The position numbers and the translations under genes are program-made. A DNA stretch of 64,000 nucleotides from Grifola frondosa. Lineage: Eukaryota > Basidiomycota > Agaricomycetes > Polyporales > Grifolaceae. The DNA is taken from the NCBI GenBank assembly GCA_001683735.1, contig LUGG01000001.1, positions 620,001-684,000 of the forward strand. The letters are read 5' to 3'. How positions within the stretch are numbered: the first letter of the stretch is position 1; each line of letters starts with the position of its first letter. Under the pieces are notes generated by a model. That model was not told where the DNA came from. It worked only from the letters and a program-made list of their open reading frames with translations, and made no database searches. Shown here in pieces: positions 11,664 to 27,172 of the stretch.

Positions 11664-14600
11664 ATGTCTACACGCAAGCGGAAATTCTCCCCCGATCTCC
11701 AGGGAATCTTCGAGGAGATACAGAGTAAGTTTAATATTCGGATAACTTTGTTCCCGCAGCACATCATGAATACATCTCAGGTATCCTGACAAAAATCAAA
11801 CCTAAACTAAATGATAGCAGGCAGAGCGCTTGGATACCTCTCCGCACTGATCTCCTGCAGATAGCCGTGCTCGCAGAATCTTTTACGAAACAACGCCCGC
11901 GGTCGAACAAGGAATGGCGTCACTTGGCTGATACCTTAGATCGCGAAGGTGCGTGCATAGTCAGCAGTCGGCGGTGCATGCGTGTTCCTCACTGGCGCTA
12001 GGAGTGAACCTGTGGAACGCATCTACTCTCATACGAGAAGCTACTGATGACGGACACCGATCCATCTTTGCTGCACGTATGTGGACTTATCCGTTGGCCC
12101 ATTGTTCGGTCCTCACTTGTCACACCCGCAGTAAGGTTAGCAGGATTCCGTCTGATTGAGGCCGGTTTGGAGCAGAAGCCGGGAATAGAAAGTGCGTGTA
12201 CCTGTTTGATCTTGGATGGTGCCTTCACAACATGCCATCTTCCCTTTCAGCACTCACACACGTGCTCCAGTTGGCTAGTAAAGCTGGCGCCAGTCTCTCA
12301 GGTTAGGACAGCTGTTGTAGTTGCCCCGTGACACCGGCAGTTCTGACCCGGTTCACATATTCAGAAATAGGAAGCAATGATCTTGCGGCGAGTGTGTTGG
12401 GCTGTGCAGCAAAGGTATTGTTTCCTTTGTCGACGTATTTGGGCGGTTGATAGAGCGGCCGGATTCACTTGACAGTATGAGGAATCTTTGCGGAGCACAG
12501 ACGATCCGCAGGGGGTACAAGCACGATCTAGAGCGCGTGCCACCATGGTCTATTATTCAAGCAGAATGGAAGCGGTAAGCTGACAGCACGCTTTGATATC
12601 GGAATAATTATTACATTGAATATTCGTAAATAGGCATGGAGAGAAGGAAATGACGGCATCGCTGACTTTATGTTAGAGAAGGTTACCGGTTAGTTGCCTC
12701 AGCATCATACCTACGCTTACGTCACTTACCTACTGATCACAGAGAATGATCAATGCCTCTCACTGTTGCCACCGCCGGATGTAAGATACCGGTGGTTTGT
12801 GCTCCGTCTCTGAGAAATCTGACAACTTGACGACATCCAGCGGACTGTCTTGGCCGCTAAGCTTCTGGAGATAGGCAAAACCTTGTTGAGAACCGGCTCA
12901 CGAGACAGCAACCACTCTGCGAGTAACGCACGGAAATCGATTAAGTGGATTCAGAAGTCCTTTTCTATTATCGAGCCTTTGGAAGATGCGGGCGATGCAG
13001 ATAATCGGAACCTGAAGGTTAGTGCCACAGCAAATGACAGGCCCTAACGGATCGTTGAACTCGTGTCAGAGATCGATATTACGGAGTCTAGGTGCGTTTA
13101 TCGATTCACCAGTCGATTTGGTCATGTGTTGACAATGCATCAGCTCGCGCATACTTCCTCTCTTCTTCCGAGGACCCAGACAATCTAACACGAGCGGAAG
13201 CATCTTTGCATGAGCTGATAGCATCTGTAGACTCCTCCGTGGACCACGTAAGTACATGGGAGATATATGGTTCTGTCCATCGTTCACTCGGGCATTATGA
13301 TTCCAGACATCTGCCGAATATCAGCAACTTCGATGGATGAGGATAGCCATTCTCAAAAGGCGCAAGGCAGGGACGTCCGCGCTTCTTGATGGTGAGTCTC
13401 AAGTTGAACCACGGGTCCCACTTATAATATCCGACAATGTTTCGCACGACATAGCTTTCCAGTCTATCATCGATATATGGAATTTTCAGAAGGCAACATT
13501 ACCGAGTATGGGCATATCCATATGTGATTATCGGATATAATCGACTAATGCGGCCTGTGGCAGCATCCTGCAAGAGCTGAGAACTTTCACAAAGGATCAG
13601 TAAGTCGACAATGGGAATACCTTCCAATCACCGTCTAACGTCACGTGTATTACTTCTCAGTATTCTAGTTGCCTCCATTCATCAACACTGTCTCCGCGAG
13701 CGTTAGAGGCCGATAATAGATCGACTCTAGCCTGTGTCGACCGCCTTCTGCTTTCTTTGATATTTCATTGTTCTAAGGATGAAGACCACACTAGGGCTAT
13801 GCAGGAGGCTGAGAACGCTCTCACGTGTACGTATCCTCGAGTCCGCGATCCTGATTTTTCACAGACTCCGACTAGGCCTTAGCTCTTCTGACTACGAACT
13901 TTCAAAAATATCAACGACCGCCTGCTTGACGGTGATGAACATTCACATTCACCGGGTCGTTGTACTGATGGTTCCGACAGCTTCTCTGGCAGTTTGGTGA
14001 TCGTCAGTACCACGCAAAACGATGGTTAGAAGCTGCCGACTGGTTTCTCATCGGCACGCACCGCGTCTTTGGGACCATGTCGCATATTTGTAACCCCAAG
14101 TGTTTTCGCAAGGCGGCCTTGTGCCACATCCAGCGTGGGGAGCTTGCTCAAGCTTCTGCTGTCATCCGCCGATGTTCTAGTAATGAGGCTGCAACATACT
14201 ATGTCGCCTTATTAATCGCCGTCCGTCAGGGTAAGAGTAGTCCCCCTATCGTTCGTGGGATCAGACATGGTTTCTCATCTGACTGTTCGGTAGGCCTTGA
14301 AGACGAAGGTACATCCGCATTTATCTTGATTACCTCGAGGTTCAATTGAGTCCGTTTCCAGCTATCAGAGCAGCTGAAGATATGGTAAATGCTTCCAATT
14401 TCAATCGGAAGATGCTACTGTTGGCCACGTCGTTGGCAAATGAGTCCGGCATGAAAACTTTACTCCTCTCGGTGTTGGAGGCGCTACTGAAGAGTTTGCA
14501 AACACGGGAAAGCCTTGAAGTTGATCTGGAAGCTATCACATTGGTTCGTTGTATCATCAGACTTGTCCTGAAGCTTCTGGTTGAACCCGCATCCAATATG

Positions 14601-16332
14601 TAAGTTTTCAACGATAACTTATGTGAATTCAACCTAATTCTGTCGTTCCGATCAGGGCGGTACTGGTTCCTGTCCTTATAGGGCATTTCTCGACCGGTGA
14701 GCTGCCCTTTCTGTGGGACGACTCTCATACTTATCAGACATGTGATAGCTAAGTCTTTGGTGGAGGCAATGGGCGCCAAAAAGAATGCTGCGCTAGTCGC
14801 CAAGGACATCTCATGGCTGTGGCGAACAGCCTATAATTGTGCAGTACAGGGATGTTCGCAATGGGAAAACTCCGAAGAGAAAGTCTGCGACCTGTTTGAT
14901 ATTGCCAGACAGGTACGGGCAGGTGGTCATGATGCGCGAAATTCTGTGCACAGATGGTATTGCACCACAGCTCCTCGAGGTCTACAGTGATTCTGTTCTG
15001 GCCGACGCGGATCAAGAGGTCTACACGCATATAATCTATGCATCGTTCGCCGCAGTAGCCGGAAGAGGTATAATATATTTTTGTCATAATTGTGAGATAT
15101 TGAATCTGACCGAGACATAGTTTTTGCCATCCGTCACGTCGTATCGAACGATGTTACAGAACAGGTGATTTGTCAAAAATTGTGCCCCTGTGACCGTTGT
15201 GACGATAGATACTTCCCTTTTTCGTGGTTCTTGCATAGGCAACACGTCTGAGGACTATCTATGGAGACATCACATCATGCAAGAAACGCATTCAGGGCGT
15301 GATTGACAATGAAAAGCTGCTGGACAACAAAGATCTTATACAAACCGCGTCTTTTGTTCACGTTTTACGGGTGTTCGAGACGGAGATCGCATGTCAATTG
15401 AAGGACTGGACGCGAGCGCTGGATGTAGTTCAGGTGGGTCGCTTCCCATGCGTCGGAATATGACTGAACAATCTTTTCGGATAGGAGCTCATCCGGTCAG
15501 ACGCCCTAGCTGTCAACACGTTTGAAGCTATTGCAGATATACTGGTTTGCGGAAGTTTCCAGTAACTACGAACATCACTAACCATTGACATCGATAGTGG
15601 GTGGAGAAGGACTGTCCGACCGAAGGTGAACGAATTTAGTCCGCATCAATGACCCTTCTGATGATGTTGGGTGTATGCGCAGTGTTATTTACCGCCCTTG
15701 AGGTATAGTCCCATCCACCGCAGCTCCTTCTGTTCTCATATTCCCTGCAGGCCATACTCCACGCTAGTCTCGACCGCGCTACCTTGTCGGTCGAAAAATT
15801 TTCACGCTGGATGCGTGCAATTTGCACGATCCTCTTATCTAGGAATTCTGCCGCTGATAGAGCGAAGGCTATTCGATACGTCGAACAGGCGGTGAATGTT
15901 CTGGAAGACCAATCAACGGAGACGGACTCCGAGGTGCCTTCTCCATCTTCATAGGGACTTATGGTCTGCTGATGCCCTCTTGTTATAGGAGACTTACCCG
16001 CTCGATGAGCGCCAGTGGCTCCTGGGTACTTCTTACAATACTGGGGTCGAATGCTTGCAGTTCGTCCTTCTAATTCTTGGATGCTGAAATCACGCGTTTT
16101 ACCACTAAATGTCTCCAAGTGCGTCATTATTAGACGAAGCTAAACGCTGGTTCGAGGCATCCACCACTGTCTGCCGTTTCGTGCCGGACGGAGAGAATCG
16201 TGCAGAAAAGGTTTGTCTTCCTCACGGGCTATGTTCGACTGCGCTGATGATCTCTTTATATGGCAGATTTCTGAAACGTATGCCCAACTACTGGCGCGGT
16301 ATTCATCCTCTATGGCACCTCCGAACAGCTAA
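11664..16332 (+). CDS. ZIP4/SPO22-like meiotic protein
   Basis: TPR-like helical protein of the SPO22/ZIP4 family, which acts in synaptonemal-complex assembly and crossover formation in meiosis. About 20 short exons read through in phase. Visible segments in order: MSTRKRKFSPDLQGIFEEIQ, LAVLAESFTKQRPRSNKEW, GVNLWNASTLIREATDD, RLAGFRLIEAGLEQKPGIE, THVLQLASKAGASLS, YEESLRSTDDPQG, AWREGNDGIADFMLEKVT, KSIKWIQKSFSIIEPLED, RSILRSLARAYFLSSSEDP, DRQYHAKRWLEAADWFLIGT, KAALCHIQRGELAQASAVIR and NFNRKMLLLATSLANESGMK. It ends TYAQLLARYSSSMAPPNS. Two acceptors must be chosen with care: using the CCAG at 13462 and the CTAG at 13671 instead of nearby upstream AGs keeps frame. Expected length is roughly 950-1000 residues. 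The family call rests on remembered pattern and the repeated helical layout. Confidence 0.72.
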
Positions 16333-19935
<3,603 letters not shown>

Positions 19936-20068
19936 CTAATCCATGTTGAACTTCTGTCCTATCAACGTGAAAAGGATAGATTAGCTACATAGTTGTCCAA
20001 GATGTAAAATACTACACGATATATTCTACAATATTGCGACACATCATGATTCATGATTCAAACCACCA

Positions 20069-23000
20069 TTAGAGTGTTTCCCAACCCCCGTTATCCACCG
20101 TACCCTCAAGTCTCCGCGCAATCAAAGTAGGTATGCCATGGTTCAGCCAGATTTTGCGGACTTCTTCCCATCTGGCATAGTGGAGATATTGCCTCCGTCC
20201 TCGCCTGAAGATCACTTCAGTTCAATTGAGTAGAGAGAAGCGTTATTCGTACCTCATCGAAACATCAACTTCACCATGAACATCGAGATAAGGGGATTGG
20301 CCAAAGGCCCCGTTGTTAGCATACAAATACAATAAAGAACAACGCTTGAGTAGGAAATACAATCCGATGGGTCCGGCGCATCTGTTAAGGCCGAGGTAAG
20401 CTTGGGCACTCCAATGATAGAAATCACGTACTCTCTTGTGTGCATGTTGCACTCACCCGAGCTTGATTATCGAAGTCCATGCAACAGTGGCTCTGGAAGC
20501 AGCAGATAGTACCGCAAAATAAGCAGATAGCTGCATCCAGTGGAACGGTCTTGCATCGAGGGCATGTCATGATCTTCTCCTGATCGAGGTATAGGTGGTC
20601 TAGGACCAGTGGCAGTCGAGCGAGACGGTAGATGACTGGGTAGTCTAAGACCACTCCACAATTCAACTGAGATGCCGCATGAGAATGGCCGTAGTGTGCG
20701 CACCACCCAGACAAGGCGTTCTGTATCGTATCTTGCACCGGGAGGTCGGAAAGTGGAGGGATCTCGAGCATATTCAACAAACGTCTGTATTCACAGACGG
20801 TGTCCTCGGAGGCGGGGGAAGGGAATGCGGACGGCATGACTGCGCGACACAGAATTGCCGCTCGCCGCAGGAATGGAAGTGTGAAGGTGTACAATAGCTT
20901 CTCTATTCGAGCTTCCCCAAAGGACTGAATGACCATATCCGCCGCTTGTTCAAATACGGGAGAGTGTCGCACGACTGACATGAAGAACATGCGTATATCG
21001 CCGAAGATGTCTTCGTGGCTGCGGCCAGAAACAGCGGTTGTAAGGTGGCTGCGAGACTTGTTCAGCGTGTATACAAGACCGATTACTGTCCGTGCCAGGC
21101 ACGCATAGTAGGTGAGAATGAGGACATGCCGGAGCATATCAGGTGCAACAGCAGCAGTCTCAATAAGGATGGCGAACGGATCTCGGAGGAGCAGTGGGTA
21201 TGCAAAAGAAGTCAACGAAGTGCGGCTCCATTCTGGCAGCAAACGTTTGATGATTGCTTGTTTGACAGCGTCCCGTCCTTCGTCAGGTCTCCCTTTGAAA
21301 CTCAGGGCTGCCAGTTTGGTAAGGCACGTCAGCGCTCCGCGAATCATGCGGTACTGAGAGTCAGTGATGCCATCAGCAACAGTGAGCTCACTGGAGCCTT
21401 GTCCTCGTTGGGCTACCTCCAAGGCCGCAATGGTGTATCCAACCAACTCCTCAGGAAGGTAGATGCCTGCACCGCGCTCTCCAGGTTCTGGCTCCGGACG
21501 GTCTCGAAGATGCCGCGTCTGCTGTGAGATATTCTTCACGACGATCATCATAGTGTCAACCATCTTGTGCACCTCCATGCTATCGGGTCTGTCTGTGACT
21601 CGCATGTACGATTGATACGAGGGATCCTGTGCACTCCAGAAGACAAATTCCCCTGTCCCATTTCGAGGCTGCAGGGATTCCAGAGTCGGATCAGGTTTCG
21701 ACTTGAGAATACCGATCCCAGCGGCACGAATCCAGTCTGGAAAAGCTATGGCATTCAACTCGGTCGCCGCTGACGGGACGACCGGGAGGATGACGTTCCC
21801 GAGGCTCTTGCAAAGCGGACAGATATACTCCTTCCTTGGAATACTCTCGGGATGGTTTCTAGTGGCTTGGTTCCGATGACGCTGCCGTATCGAGCCGCTG
21901 TAGACTGTAAAGCAATCCAAGTGCATCATATGGCTACATATTGATGCATGAAGGCCAAACCTAGTGAACTGGGAGGGAAATGCTTCAAAGTTTGTCGAGC
22001 CCCGTGGTTTCGCATTTTTTACTACGGTATCAGGTAGGGGAAATCGAGTGTCCACAGATCCGTCCTGTAATCTGTCAAGCGAAGGTGGGGCCGATATAGC
22101 TTCGTTGATATATACAAGGTGTGCATCGGGATGACGACGTAGGTGCCTGCTTGGTTGAATGAAGCCGAGGGAGCCGAAGGCCTTGGTACTATTCAGCTCC
22201 TCCTGACACACGATGCAGGTACCGTAGGAAATCGGTGCCTCAGGAGTCTCTCCCATATCGTCGTCTTCATCATCATTGATATCCTCCATATTGATTGCAA
22301 AGCTCGCCTGCTGCTCCTTCATCCGCCGCATGATCTCCTCCTGTCTAGCCTTCGCAGCACGCTTTTTGGCCTCGTTGGGGTCAACAGCTTCGCCGAGGGA
22401 GGTATCAGGGACCATCCTCCGTTTCTGTACCTCTCCGGGTTCCTGCAAAGCGATCTGCGATAATATCCACTGTACGCGCGCCTTGTAAGAAGAGTATTTG
22501 TCATGATGCTCGAATGTGCATAGGACATCCAAAAGATTCTTGCTTTCTTCGTAGACTTTGTAGACAGCCAAGCCACTGAACACGTGTGGACGTTCGACCA
22601 CAGCTAACATGGCAAGCTGCAGGATCTGGTCGAGGATTGCCTCCGCCGATGGAGGTGCAGCTCCAGTCGCGTCCGTTAGAACGAGGATATTGTAGATGCC
22701 ATAGAACATGGTTTGCACTAAGACCTCGGACTCAAAGGCGGAAGAAAGGGTTGAGAAAGGACCCTTCGTGATGTTCAGTGGTTTCGGAACTATCACTGGA
22801 TCTGGATTTCCCGTCTTCTTCTTCAGCCGATTGCGAAGTACGATATCCACCTCCTCGCGTTTATTGCGCGTATAGTGGTAGAAGAAGGGATTGACTTCGT
22901 CAAAGGCCTCGTCCTTCAGCTCGTACATTCCGAAGTCAGCCGTTGACTCGGGTGCCTTAAAGGTTGCCACTTCCTTCAGCACGCGCTCAAAGCAGACGTC

Positions 23001-25951
23001 GTCCACCATGCGCTCCGCAACCCTCTTCACAAGATCCGTGAACGTGCATGGTCCGACTGCGAGTGCGTGTACAATCTCTCGTCGCACAGCCGTAGGAAGG
23101 GGCATCTTCGTAGCACAAGCGGTTTCCGTCAGGATCGTTATGAGGACGTACAGCAGTTCTTCGACCATACTGGACAAATGGGCGCTGTCGTACGACGGGT
23201 GGAGGGTAGCACCAGAGAAGTAGCCGATGAGTTGGAAGCGATCTAGCATACTGATGAAGACAGTATTCGGGTCGAGGACGACAAGAGATGTCTGCAGAAT
23301 GAATAGATCTTGGTCATAGCATAGTTCTCGTAACATGAAGTCGCGATAGTGCAAGAGCTGGCCTCTGATAGCAAACCCATTGCGGACCCAAAGACCGGTA
23401 CGTATCTGCGCGATCATAGACAACACTAGCAAATCGCTCAGTGATAAGATTGGGGGCGAAAGGGGATTGCTCACCTCTTAAGGGATAATCAATGATTGTG
23501 AGCATAGCCTCTTCGCTGGCATTGCGCAAGCAGACGTCCCGTAAGCTAGCAAGGCCAACTGTCTGTAACGACTCTTCGCTCAAGATGTTCACGTGTTTGA
23601 ACAGTTCTGCGAGCAGCCACTGAAGCGAGTGATGGAAGCTGACCCATCCGTCCAAGACATCAAAGTCAATGATCTTGTAAGGAACTTCCCCAAAGATGAC
23701 TTCGTGGAACAGAACAGGCGGGAATCTAGTGACATCGCGCTGGTCGTCCACCACCGCAGTTACCATTAGGATGTGGTGCACAACCGTCGTAATCGCAGCG
23801 ACCAGCTCGCCGGCAGTTGCCCTCGAGAATGCCTCGCCATACACCTTGATGACCCGGGAGAGAGATAGTGTCACATTGAATACGCTTATCCATGCATCCG
23901 TCTCGTATTCGACATGGCTAGATGCGGCGCGTTTGTTGGGATTTACGCACATGAATATCTGGCAGGTTTTTGCAAATTGATTGATGAACTCGCGGTTGTG
24001 TGCTATCAAATCCTGCACGGGCTCGTTATGACATAAATAGCGGAGATCACTGAAAACAGGCATGAAACGCTTTGACTTGAATGGGAAGGTGTCCACATCA
24101 AGTTCAGCGTCGGCATTAGGGGGAAAGATGATTCTCTTGTCCTGGATTTGGTTCGTGAAGAATGCGGTGATGATAGCAAGAAGTCGAGAGACGATATTGT
24201 GGTGTCGGACGATGAAAAGAGCGACTGATGGTACTGTGAATAATTGCAACGCGAAATACTTGATGGATGTTTCGGCCTCACGGTCAGTTAGAAGGTAGGC
24301 GTCAATTACCCGATGATAGACATTGGCGAAATGGGATGCTGAGGTTTTTCAGTTGCAGGAGGAAGTCGGATAGAGATAGATTACTCACCCACTGCCAACT
24401 TGTGGTCGTGACTTAGTGTGAGGAGCGATGCATAAACCTCCCTGGAGGTTCAAGCGAGGCTTCTTCCATAGTCTAGCGTGATAGAAAAATAGCCAGTCGA
24501 TTCGCGCCGGATCATGCACGTCGGGAATGACTCTGCCCACATCCTGAGACGATATTAAGGTGCTATTCTTCCTCACAGAGAGCAACTCCAAAGCGATGAT
24601 CTCTCTCAGATATAGGGTGTCAGACCCTATCCTGCTCCGAGTGAGATCCAGCAGCCACTCAATGATGACAGCGGTAACCTGTTCACGAAACGTGTCGTAT
24701 GACCGCCTGACGGTCACTCCAAGGTCAATTTGAGCAATGGCCTGCGCCATCTCGAGCAAACGAGGAATATTGTTGTTCATATCCACGATTTCGCGTCCTT
24801 GTTCATCGATGCGGTCTGCAATGTTTGAGGCCTCGTCTCTCGTATGACTGGTGACATCACGTAAAAGTTGTATTACCTCGTCAAATGAATGTTTGTCGTC
24901 GTTCCAGATAATGACCGAGAACTGATCATGGACCAAGGGATCGCCTGTGGGTTGTAAACGGAGATCATTTTCACCCGCAGGGACGACGGTTTCGATCGGA
25001 GAGTAGTCCAGAGTGTCGAGAGCGAAGTCAAGAGCATATCCAATGGTCCTGCTGATACTGTCTCGAAGCTCTGGAGGGACCGAACACCTGTACGGGTAGT
25101 CCTTCACCGGAGCTAAGTCTGGACCCGAGATGACTTTCGGCATAGGTTTGGGAGTGCCCTGCAAAGTCCTCGCGGCAAAAGTACTGGGGTGCTCCGCCGT
25201 TGTTGCAAAAGGTGGGTGGTAGGAACAGTTTATGGGTAGGCGCCATGCCTCAGGGTCGCCACAGTCGCAACAACCGCCGGGTTGCTGGGCTATGAAGAAA
25301 CTGACGTTATGATCTGTGTGATCTGTGGCTTCAAAGCACCTTGAACACAGCACACAACTGTCATCAAGCGCACAATCCCTGTATCAAGTAAGTAGATATT
25401 ACATTTGCTGTGATGACAGACAGAACATAACTGACTTGCAACGGAAACAACTTTCTCCCTTCTTGAATATATGTCCACACGGCCTGCCCGGTATCACAGG
25501 CGGCTCTTTCTGCGTTCCGGAGCTCAACTGGACCTCGCTCAAAGTAGCGTGGAACGGGAGGCTTGAGTTCGAATTGGGCAAGAATAGGTGTGCGTACGGT
25601 CCCCAGAATGCATCGTAGAGTTCGGACAGGATTTCGGCACGAGTGGCTGGAGTGAAAATATACTTCCTCGAACCCGGCATAGTCTCGAGGGTGAATCTGA
25701 GACGAGAGAGAGGGTCGGACTGACGATCGCGAGGATTTGAATGCATGGATCCCAGCAATTTGGATGGAAAGAAGGATGTGAGGCTGGACATGGTAGGTCG
25801 TCCGAACCCCTTCCTAATAAGCCACAAGATGTATTTGTGGCAAGGGCCGGTGCAGAACGGTGTAGACTCGGGATCTATATCCCTGTGTGATTTCGGAGTA
25901 ACTAAGTCAAGAAACGAGACGAAGCAGAATGGACATACGCGGTTCAATCAT
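20069..25951 (-). CDS. UBR1: E3 ubiquitin ligase UBR1 (N-recognin)
   Basis: N-end-rule ubiquitin ligase that recognises destabilising N-terminal residues and marks proteins for proteasomal degradation. Seven exons: a 13-nt first exon (25939-25951), 25436-25901, 24389-25378, 23475-24338, 20432-23425, 20253-20381 and 20069-20204; about 1860 residues. Domains in order: UBR-box zinc finger (CGHIFKKGESCFRCK, SCVLCSRCFEATDHTDHNV, GGCCDCGDPEAW), ClpS-like type-2 site (FSVIIWNDDKHSFDEVIQLL), central helical region (GLWVRNGFAIRGQLLHYRDF), RING-H2 (CIVCQEEL, HMMHLDCF, YICPLCKSLGN) and the C-terminal UBR cap (CPRCKTVPLDAAICLFCG, ECNMHTRE, GPIGLYFLLKRCSLLYLYAN). Two single-base frame breaks occur at 24440-24442 and 20456-20458. 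It shares a 212-bp divergent promoter with the TRAPP gene. Confidence 0.93.
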
Positions 25952-26163
25952 GGAGATAAGTTAGCGCCGAGGAACATAGTTTCGTGATTAATAAGCAAAC
26001 AACCGATCAACCAATCTGTTTGCTAATTCAACTTACAACTCATTTGTTATCGGTGTTTACCTTGTGGTTACTCGATAAGAAACCAGTCAACAGGTTATCT
26101 TCTATTTATCTTCTCCTTCAGCTCGCACCAACTCCATTGCCATATATTCAGTGGGGAAAGGAC
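25952..26163. promoter_or_regulatory. Divergent promoter between UBR1 and TRAPP subunit gene
   Basis: Only 212 bp separate the two start codons, so the 5' UTRs and promoters of both genes must lie here or overlap. The stretch is A/T-rich and lacks a clear TATA box. Shared regulation is an inference from spacing. Confidence 0.6.
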
Positions 26164-27104
26164 ATGGCTGGCCGAGAATCTTTTCAAGGCACCACTGGGA
26201 ATGCTTCATTCTCGTCGCTGGCAGTGGCCGCGGATCCACTAGTCCGTCAGATGGACGGCGCGGTAATGGATTATTTCCTCATCGAGATGGTTAATGCTCT
26301 GCGAGAGTCCTCTGCCGCTGCGACAGCGCGTGCAAAGAAGGTAGAACAAGAGATGATAGAGGCCGGCCTTATCCCCGCACCCGCACCTGTTCCTCCAGCG
26401 CTGTCCATGAAGCACACGTTAAAGGATTCAGTTGCGAGTACCGCCTCGCGCTCTTCGATTGGAAAGGCGGCGGGGGATGACGAGGAGGAGGAGCTGAGAG
26501 CGCGTTTAGAGGCAATTGGAATGCATGTTGGCGCCAACACCGCTGAACGGTATGTTGCTCATACGGGTATACATTCTTCTACTAATATTAATATATGTGC
26601 AGGCTATGTCATGATCGCGGACTATTTTCCGATACCCTAGATGCCATAAAGTTCGTATGTAAAGACCTGTGGGCTGCATGCTGGGACAAGCAGGTGGACA
26701 ATCTACGGACGAATCATCGAGTACGTAGTAGCAGGCCACATTATTCCTTTACAATTGACCTTCCCGTACAGGGCGTTTACGTACTTCAAGACAATGCCTT
26801 CAAACCCATATCCCGTGTCTCTGGCTGGGAAGGACGTGGCGAGTCAGTAAGAAGATCCAAGTTGGTGCGTGGTGTACATTCAGCAGTAAGAGTTGCTCAA
26901 TAATATTCTCCATGTTCCAAGTACGTCGCCATGCCTGCCGGTATCATCAGAGGCGCACTCGCCAGACTAGGCTTTCAAGCTGCTGTCGTCCAGAAGTGAC
27001 CGCCCTACCTCAGTGTACGCATATTCATTTTTGCGCGCAATTCAGCTTCTGATGATCGGCAATATGTAGGCACTTTCCAGGTTAAGCTTCCGAAAGGATC
27101 ATGA
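26164..27104 (+). CDS. TRS33: TRAPP complex subunit TRS33/TRAPPC6
   Basis: Bet3-family subunit of the TRAPP tethering and GEF complex acting in ER-Golgi traffic. Five exons (26164-26549, 26603-26720, 26772-26864, 26922-27014, 27070-27104). The N-terminal half holds VRQMDGAVMDYFLIEMVNAL and a low-complexity insert with Pro/Ala and an acidic run. The conserved core reads RLCHDRGLFSDTLDAIKFVC, KDLWAACWDKQVDNLRTNHR, GVYVLQDNAFKPISRVSGW and MPAGIIRGALARLGFQAAVV. The expected end PEVTALPQCTFQVKLPKGS is present but one base out of frame: VV is followed by CCAGAAGTGACC where CCCAGAAGTGACC is needed (26990-26991). The five exons sum to 725 nt, one short of 242 codons, which fits a single missing C. 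As written the protein would stop at QK, losing 19 residues. Confidence 0.9.
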
Positions 27105-27172
27105 ATATTTTGTCACATCGAAACGATGATCGAAGTCCTCTACGAATGGATCATGCGCTGAGGAACGTGTAC

